5,752 bases of DNA from Acetatifactor sp. (GTDB taxonomy: Bacteria; Bacillota; Clostridia; Lachnospirales; Lachnospiraceae), in NCBI GenBank assembly GCA_024699575.1, contig JAILPF010000481.1, positions 1-5,752 on the forward strand, written 5' to 3'. This document shows positions 4,159 through 5,752 of the stretch, in pieces. The stretch's first letter is position 1; each line of letters starts with the position of its first letter. The position numbers and the translations under genes were made by a program. Below the pieces are notes generated by a model. The model was not told the origin of the DNA and did not search any database. It was given only the letters and a program-made list of their open reading frames with translations.

Positions 4159-5752
4159 ATGACTGATGAAATCATGGAAGCTGTGAACGGTCAGTTGTTT
4201 AGTGTCTGGTTTTTAATAGGTGCAGCGTTAGTATTTTGGATGCAGGCAGGTTTTGCGATGGTGGAGGCTGGCTTTACCAGAGCCAAGAACTCCGGAAACA
4301 TCATCATGAAAAACCTGATGGATTTCTGCATTGGTACTGTGGTATTTATTTTGATTGGTTTTGGGTTGCTTCTTGGCGAGGATGTGATGGGTCTTATCGG
4401 AAAACCTGGTTTTGACATCTTCGTAGCGTATGAGAGTTTTGATTGGTCCAATTTTGTATTTAACCTGGTGTTCTGTGCAACCACCGCAACAATCGTTTCC
4501 GGTGCAATGGCTGAGAGAACAAAATTTCTTTCCTACTGTGTGTACTCCGGTGTGATTTCCGCATTAATCTATCCGATTGAAGCTCACTGGATCTGGGGTG
4601 GAGGTTGGCTTGCTCAGCTTGGTTTCCACGATTTTGCAGGCTCCTGTGCAATCCACATGGTAGGTGGTATCAGTGCTTTGATTGGTGCTAAAATCTTAGG
4701 ACCCAGAATCGGTAAATTTGAGAGAGATAAGAGCGGAAAGGTAACGAAGGTTAATGCATTCCCAGGACATAATCTTCCGATGGGCGCTCTCGGTGTATTT
4801 ATTCTTTGGCTTGGCTGGTATGGATTTAACGGTGCAGCAGCAACTTCTGTAGAGCAGCTTGGTTCTGTGTTTGTAACAACAACAATCGCTCCCGCAATTG
4901 CAACTGTTGTATGTATGATTTTTACATGGCTTAGATATGGAAAGCCTGATGTGTCTATGTGTTTGAATGCATCACTGGCAGGTCTTGTGGCAATCACTGC
5001 TCCCTGTGACGTGACAGATGCATTTGGTGCGATTGTGATTGGCGCCGTTGCAGGTGTTCTGGTAGTATTTGGGGTATGGCTTCTTGATTATAAGCTTCGG
5101 ATTGATGACCCGGTTGGTGCAGTTGCAGTACATTGTCTGAACGGTATTTGGGGTACCATTGCAGTTGGTCTGTTTGCAACCAACACCGCTCCCGGCTACA
5201 GCATTGCAGATGCAAACGGTGTGGAGCTGGTAGGACTTTTCTATGGCGGTGGTTTCAAATTATTGGGACTTCAGCTCTTGGGATTTGTGTCCGTTGCAGC
5301 ATGGACCGCAGTTACCATCACGGTAACATTTGTCATCATCAAAGCACTGATTGGACTTCGTGCTTCCGAGGAGGAAGAAATTGTTGGTCTGGATGCAACC
5401 GAGCATGGTCTTGCTTCTGCATACTCCGGCTTTAGTATCATGGATGTTTCCAACACCATGCTGATGGATGTCAATGAAAACACGAGCCTTGGAGCCAGTG
5501 AGTACGAGGAAGCATCTGAGGTAGCAAAAAATGCAGCAGTCAAAGTGGAGAAATTCCCGGTGCTATCTACCAGCGGAATTTACAAAGTGGTTATTATTGC
5601 AAAGCTGTCCAGATACGACAAGCTGCGTAAGGCAATGAATGACTTGGGTGTGACCACTGCCCGCTTCGCCAAGAAGGCTGGTCAACCCGCTCTGGGTTCC
5701 AAGAAGGATGGTTTCTTCGTATTCTATCCCACTTCCAAAGTCGTTGCTGACC
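4159..5752 (+). CDS. amt: Ammonium transporter (Amt/MEP/Rh family) fused to a C-terminal P-II-like domain; 3' end beyond the window
   Basis: The frame is open from ATG 4159 to the right edge, giving 531 complete codons without a stop. Residues 1-400 form a multi-pass Amt channel that takes up ammonium across the cytoplasmic membrane. Family residues are visible: AGFAMVEAGFTRAKN (30-44), the FCATTATIVSGAMAER segment (105-120) with the Phe105 gate, AHWIWGGGW (142-150), DFAGSCAIHMVGG (158-170) with the first pore His166, GWYGFNG (219-225) with the second gate Phe223, and DDPVGAVAVHCLNGIWGT (316-333) with the second pore His325. The cytoplasmic tail EEEEIVGLDATEHG (404-417) is typical. A linker (about 425-468) leads to a P-II-like start, YKVVIIAKLSRYDKLRKAMNDLGV (475-498). 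Fused P-II domains would sense nitrogen status through 2-oxoglutarate and ATP/ADP and gate the channel. The following residues do not show the usual P-II T-loop signature. The upstream attenuator suggests nitrogen-responsive anti-termination. Confidence 0.92.
   Translation, partial: MTDEIMEAVNGQLFSVWFLIGAALVFWMQAGFAMVEAGFTRAKNSGNIIMKNLMDFCIGTVVFILIGFGLLLGEDVMGLIGKPGFDIFVAYESFDWSNFVFNLVFCATTATIVSGAMAERTKFLSYCVYSGVISALIYPIEAHWIWGGGWLAQLGFHDFAGSCAIHMVGGISALIGAKILGPRIGKFERDKSGKVTKVNAFPGHNLPMGALGVFILWLGWYGFNGAAATSVEQLGSVFVTTTIAPAIATVVCMIFTWLRYGKPDVSMCLNASLAGLVAITAPCDVTDAFGAIVIGAVAGVLVVFGVWLLDYKLRIDDPVGAVAVHCLNGIWGTIAVGLFATNTAPGYSIADANGVELVGLFYGGGFKLLGLQLLGFVSVAAWTAVTITVTFVIIKALIGLRASEEEEIVGLDATEHGLASAYSGFSIMDVSNTMLMDVNENTSLGASEYEEASEVAKNAAVKVEKFPVLSTSGIYKVVIIAKLSRYDKLRKAMNDLGVTTARFAKKAGQPALGSKKDGFFVFYPTSKVVAD

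Noticed and set aside
4614..4997. Minus-strand ORF of 127 codons inside the ammonium transporter gene.
   Set aside because: It is a shadow of a strongly supported Amt coding region and shows no recognisable domain or ribosome binding site.
5133..5435. Plus-strand 100-codon ORF in another frame within amt.
   Set aside because: The Cys/Trp/Arg-rich translation is typical of out-of-frame reading; the Amt frame through the same bases has the conserved His325 motif.

Overview
The window looks like chromosomal DNA of a low-to-mid GC Firmicute, most probably a gut clostridium of the Lachnospiraceae type. This rests on the strong GGAGG-type ribosome binding sites, the A/T-rich intergenic regions, and an ammonium transporter whose N-terminus and C-terminal P-II-like extension resemble those I know from that group. 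Taxonomy is inferred by recognition, not by search. All four large genes are on the + strand, and the two outermost run off the window.

Layout. (1) 1-1083: the C-terminal 360 residues of a HlyD-family secretion adaptor, as found with peptide or bacteriocin ABC exporters. (2) 1084-1334: a 251-bp leader with its own extended -10 promoter, a 7-codon leader ORF (MLMLLYL) with a good ribosome binding site, and a series of alternative hairpins with T-tracts. This architecture resembles ribosome-sensing attenuators of antibiotic-inducible genes. (3) 1335-2558: a two-domain protein joining an S41-type serine peptidase to a GNAT acetyltransferase. (4) 2574-2654: three copies of a 15-bp element spaced exactly 33 bp apart, the last running into the ribosome binding site of the next gene. 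(5) 2665-3993: an AAA-type ATPase with a C-terminal DUF4143 / PD-(D/E)XK-like domain, closed by an A/T-rich terminator. (6) 4026-4102: a near-consensus promoter followed at once by a strong intrinsic terminator that competes with a small hexaloop hairpin, i.e. a conditional attenuator. (7) 4159-5752: an Amt ammonium transporter with a C-terminal P-II-like (GlnK-like) domain, open at the right edge.

How they fit together. The left two thirds is accessory: an export adaptor, a leader-controlled peptidase-acetyltransferase and a self-contained ATPase cassette. The right part is a nitrogen-assimilation locus. The exporter adaptor beside a peptidase-acetyltransferase under attenuator-like control could suggest self-protection or resistance to a peptide or translation-targeting compound. 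That is a hypothesis; nothing in the sequence names a substrate. The most unusual items are the S41-GNAT fusion with its leader, the 33-bp phased repeats in front of the ATPase, and the attenuated transporter-P-II fusion whose P-II part departs from the usual T-loop sequence.
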